NCBI GenBank assembly: GCA_048498595.1
Contig: JBEHXR010000238.1
Coordinates: forward strand, 1-6,182
Reading direction: 5' to 3'
DNA: 6,182 nt
Source: Parafilimonas sp048498595
GTDB lineage: Bacteria; Bacteroidota; Bacteroidia; Chitinophagales; Chitinophagaceae
A model generated the notes under the pieces. It was given only the letters and a program-made list of their open reading frames with translations, searched no databases and was not told the DNA's origin. A program made the position numbers and the translations under genes. Of this stretch, positions 6,017 to 6,182 are shown piece after piece (the stretch's first letter is position 1; the number at the start of each line of letters is the position of its first letter).

Positions 6017-6182
6017 TTAATCCCAGTTAAAGTCAACAATCTTGTTATCCAATTTCCATTTTGAAGGGAACGGGTTATCTAACCAATCCAACGGCTCACC
6101 AATTGGTTGCGGTTTTGATGCATCAGCAAAACATTGTTTAATAAATTCTTTTTGTTCTGCGCCAACCGCTTCAGGTTGTGCA
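6017..6182 (-). CDS. C-terminal 54 residues of an unrecognised protein (start outside window)
   Basis: The minus strand is open from the window edge to a TAA at 6017-6019. The visible tail is hydrophilic and rich in Trp, Pro and Asp, ending in WKLDNKIVDFNWD; an earlier segment reads GEPLDWLDNPFPSKW. It does not resemble a family I can name with confidence. The 2-bp gap before the hydrolase start strongly suggests cotranscription and perhaps translational coupling, so a role in the same carbohydrate pathway is likely by context. Codon use looks like that of its neighbours. Confidence 0.75.
   Translation of the reverse strand, partial: AQPEAVGAEQKEFIKQCFADASKPQPIGEPLDWLDNPFPSKWKLDNKIVDFNWD

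Overview
The window looks like a piece of a Bacteroidota chromosome, most likely a Chitinophagaceae-type or related soil or freshwater lineage. This rests on AT-rich coding sequence, a secreted protein whose signal peptide ends in Ala-Gln, almost no Shine-Dalgarno sequences, a TAnnTTTG-type promoter box, and protein families typical of that phylum. The taxonomic call is an inference; no rRNA or marker gene is present.

Every supported gene is on the minus strand, so transcription runs from high to low coordinates. In that order: (i) the last 54 codons of an unrecognised protein (6017-6182); (ii) a secreted clan GH-D / alpha-galactosidase-like glycoside hydrolase (3825-6014), only 2 bp after it; (iii) an exported TIM-barrel protein of the sugar phosphate isomerase/epimerase type with a twin-arginine leader and a TTG start (2877-3797), 27 bp after the hydrolase; (iv) a compact cassette (2391-2855) holding a 117-residue four-helix-bundle (S23/IVS-type) gene between two inverted arms, each built of four GAGCNNN heptads; (v) a membrane protein fusing a four-helix DUF2231-type domain, a one-heme cytochrome c domain and a 24-residue leucine-rich repeat block (991-2385); (vi) the N-terminal 304 residues of a SulP-type anion transporter (1-912), probably with its own promoter.

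Genes i, ii, iii and v look like one operon for handling carbohydrate in the periplasm: the hydrolase releases sugar, the TIM-barrel protein may act on a sugar or keto-sugar, and the cytochrome fusion could carry electrons to the membrane. The last two roles are inferred from families and gene order. The four-helix-bundle cassette appears to have been inserted in this operon: removing it would leave 26 bp between the TIM-barrel stop and the cytochrome start.

The most unusual item is that cassette. Its arms match at 29 of 36 positions as inverted repeats and have perfect 7-bp periodicity. In the operon mRNA they could pair into a long stem enclosing the four-helix-bundle ORF, much like the intervening sequences in some bacterial 23S rRNAs that carry ORFs of this same protein family. 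No transposase, reverse transcriptase, CRISPR array, tRNA or rRNA was seen.
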